A stretch of 8,692 nt of DNA from Alphaproteobacteria bacterium. Its GTDB lineage: Bacteria; Pseudomonadota; Alphaproteobacteria; Sphingomonadales; Sphingomonadaceae. The stretch lies in the NCBI GenBank assembly GCA_018970965.1, contig JAGWVG010000059.1:1-8692 (forward strand), in the 5' to 3' direction. Shown in pieces: positions 7,300 to 8,692 of this stretch (position 1 is its first letter; the number at the start of each line of letters is the position of its first letter). The position numbers and the translations under genes were made by a program. The notes below the pieces were generated by a model. It saw only the letters and a list, made by a program, of their open reading frames with translations. It searched no databases and was not told where the DNA came from.

Positions 7300-8692
7300 G
7301 GAGGCGGGCTCCTTCTGTATCGTAAAACACCATTGAGCTGATCGTTGCGACATGCGTCTTGCCGGGCATGGGGATGTAGATTTTTTCGCCCATTTTTTCA
7401 TGCCCGCCCGCAACCAGTGCCAGCGCGATAGAGCGGCCAAGCGTCTCGCTCCAATAAGATGAAGTGACATGGCCAATCATCGTCATAGGCACGGGCTGAT
7501 TGGGGTCCGCCACAATTTGTGCGCCTTCTTCGAGAACGATATTGGGGTCATCGGTCAACAGGCCAACCAACTGCTTGCGGCCCGCAGCCACCAGGTCGGG
7601 CCGGGCGAGCGATCGTTTGCCAACAAAGTCGGGCTTTTTCTTGCCAACGGCCCAGTCGAGCCCCGCGTCAAAGGGCGTCACCGTGCCATCGGTATCCTGC
7701 CCAACGATGATAAAGCCTTTTTCTGCGCGCAGCACATGCATCGTCTCGGTGCCATAAGGCGTGATGTCATATGGCGCGCCTTCGGCCATCAGCCGTTCCC
7801 ATAGTGCGCGGCCATAGGCCGAGGGCACGTTGATTTCAAAGCCCAGCTCGCCCGTAAAGCTGACGCGGAACAAGCGGGTCGGGATGCCGCAAATGCGCCC
7901 TTCACGAACCGCCATATGCGGGAAAGCCTCGGGCGATAGGTCAATGTCTTCTACCAGCGGCTCCAGCAGCTTGCGCGCCATTGGGCCTTGCAGCGCGATG
8001 ACGGCATATTGCTCAGTCGTGCTGGTCAGCCAGACATTCAGGTCGGGCCATTCGGTCTGGAGATAATCCTCCATCATGTTCAGCACGCGCGCAGCGCCGC
8101 CCGTCGTGGTCGTCAGGTGGAAGCGGTCCTCCGCCAGACGCGCGGACACCCCATCATCGGTGATGAAGCCATCTTCTTTCAGCAATAGACCATAGCGGCA
8201 CCGCCCCGGCGCCAGCGACTTCCACGGATTGGTGTACATGCGGTTGAGGAATTCCGCCGCATCAGGGCCAACAACTTCAATCTTGCCCAGCGTTGAGGCA
8301 TCGAAAATGCCAACCGATGTGCGCACGGCACGGCATTCGCGGTTGACCGCTGCGTGCATATCTTCACCCGGCTTGGGGAAATAGCGTGCGCGCCGCCATT
8401 GTGCGACCAGTTCAAACACCGCGCCATGGTCTTCCGCCCAGCTATCGATATTCGTCTTGCGCGTTGCTTGAAACAGCGCGTCTTTTGCATGACCCGCCAG
8501 CGCGCCAAAGGTCTGCGGTGTATAGGGCGGGCGAAAGGTGGTGAGGCCAATATCTGTGACGGGCTTTGCCAACGCACCTGACGCAATTTGCAGACCGTTG
8601 AGATTGGACGTCTTGCCCTGATCAGTCGCCATGCCATTGGTGGTGTAGCGCTTGATATGCTCAATCGAGCGGAAGCCCTCCTGCACGGCCAG
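7292..8692 (-). CDS. soxA: Sarcosine oxidase alpha subunit, C-terminal half (5' end outside window)
   Basis: The last 466 residues of SoxA are present, open to the right edge; the full family protein is roughly 950-1000 residues. The complex oxidises sarcosine to glycine in the cytoplasm, and the alpha subunit passes the one-carbon unit to tetrahydrofolate, giving 5,10-methylene-THF. Fragment residues 6-35 include the SIEHIKRYTT and MATDQGKTSN segments that close the amino-terminal oxidoreductase part. From about residue 85 to the end is a GcvT/T-protein-like folate-binding domain: FDASTLGKIEV (130-140), RCRYGLLLKEDGFITDDGV (164-182), FTGELGFEI (279-287), and GQDTDGTVTPFDAGLDWAVG (331-350). 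The last of these is a characteristic SoxA motif, which argues against a plain GcvT or dimethylglycine dehydrogenase. No frameshift is seen. Stop is TGA, overlapping soxG. The missing half should hold the dinucleotide-binding region, with soxB and soxD probably further upstream. Confidence 0.95.
   Translation of the reverse strand: MAVQEGFRSIEHIKRYTTNGMATDQGKTSNLNGLQIASGALAKPVTDIGLTTFRPPYTPQTFGALAGHAKDALFQATRKTNIDSWAEDHGAVFELVAQWRRARYFPKPGEDMHAAVNRECRAVRTSVGIFDASTLGKIEVVGPDAAEFLNRMYTNPWKSLAPGRCRYGLLLKEDGFITDDGVSARLAEDRFHLTTTTGGAARVLNMMEDYLQTEWPDLNVWLTSTTEQYAVIALQGPMARKLLEPLVEDIDLSPEAFPHMAVREGRICGIPTRLFRVSFTGELGFEINVPSAYGRALWERLMAEGAPYDITPYGTETMHVLRAEKGFIIVGQDTDGTVTPFDAGLDWAVGKKKPDFVGKRSLARPDLVAAGRKQLVGLLTDDPNIVLEEGAQIVADPNQPVPMTMIGHVTSSYWSETLGRSIALALVAGGHEKMGEKIYIPMPGKTHVATISSMVFYDTEGARLHV
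7309..7314 (-). promoter_or_regulatory. Shine-Dalgarno site of soxG, inside soxA
   Basis: AAGGAG on the minus strand lies 9 nt before the ATG at 7299, within the last codons of soxA. It decides between the several in-frame starts of soxG, since none of the upstream candidates is needed to make a full-length protein. Confidence 0.7.

Larger units (their letters stand above)
2178..8692 (-). other. Predicted methylated-amine / choline catabolic operon
   Basis: Five genes run the same way: soxA, soxG, BCCT transporter, betA, FAD oxidoreductase. The junctions are -8, +24, -4 and -4 bp, so a single transcript with translational coupling is the simplest reading. The first internal break is the 128-bp gap before the LysR gene. 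The operon's promoter must lie beyond the right edge. Confidence 0.85.

Noticed and set aside
7300..7476. Longer N-terminal version of soxG starting at 7476
   Set aside because: The extra 59 residues are unlike SoxG and overlap conserved SoxA sequence, while the ATG at 7299 has a good AAGGAG site.

Overview
The window reads as a bacterial chromosome segment, most likely from an alphaproteobacterium. The evidence is moderately high G+C, compact overlapping genes, and proteins resembling alphaproteobacterial choline and sarcosine catabolism enzymes. A sphingomonad or marine relative is plausible, but no taxonomic marker is present. All seven supported genes lie on the minus strand, so transcription runs from right to left. 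Nothing on the plus strand convinces as a gene.

Right and centre (8692 down to 2178) hold five packed genes. In transcription order they are: the C-terminal half of soxA (heterotetrameric sarcosine oxidase alpha, cut by the window edge), soxG (gamma), a BCCT-family betaine/choline/carnitine transporter, a BetA-type choline dehydrogenase of the GMC family, and a PF12831-type FAD-dependent oxidoreductase of unknown substrate. soxA and soxG overlap by 8 bp, 24 bp separate soxG from the transporter gene, and the next two junctions are 4-bp ATGA overlaps. This is almost certainly one operon, with soxB and soxD expected beyond the right edge. The genes suggest uptake of a quaternary or methylated amine, oxidation of the choline alcohol, and final N-demethylation of sarcosine to glycine, with the one-carbon unit passed to tetrahydrofolate by SoxA. 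No betaine aldehyde dehydrogenase and no betaine or dimethylglycine demethylase is visible. The unassigned FAD enzyme is therefore the main open question.

From 2177 to 2050 lies the only real intergenic gap (128 bp). It carries a perfect dyad, TATTAG-N5-CTAATA, containing a T-N11-A core, 34 nt upstream of a LysR-type regulator. This is a strong candidate for the regulator's own operator.

From 2049 to the left edge are the LysR-type regulator and, overlapping its 3' end by 11 bp, a secreted alpha/beta hydrolase of the PAF-acetylhydrolase / predicted dienelactone hydrolase type (COG4188-like). The hydrolase is cut by the left edge but retains its whole catalytic triad. No RNA genes, insertion sequences, CRISPR arrays or attachment sites were seen.
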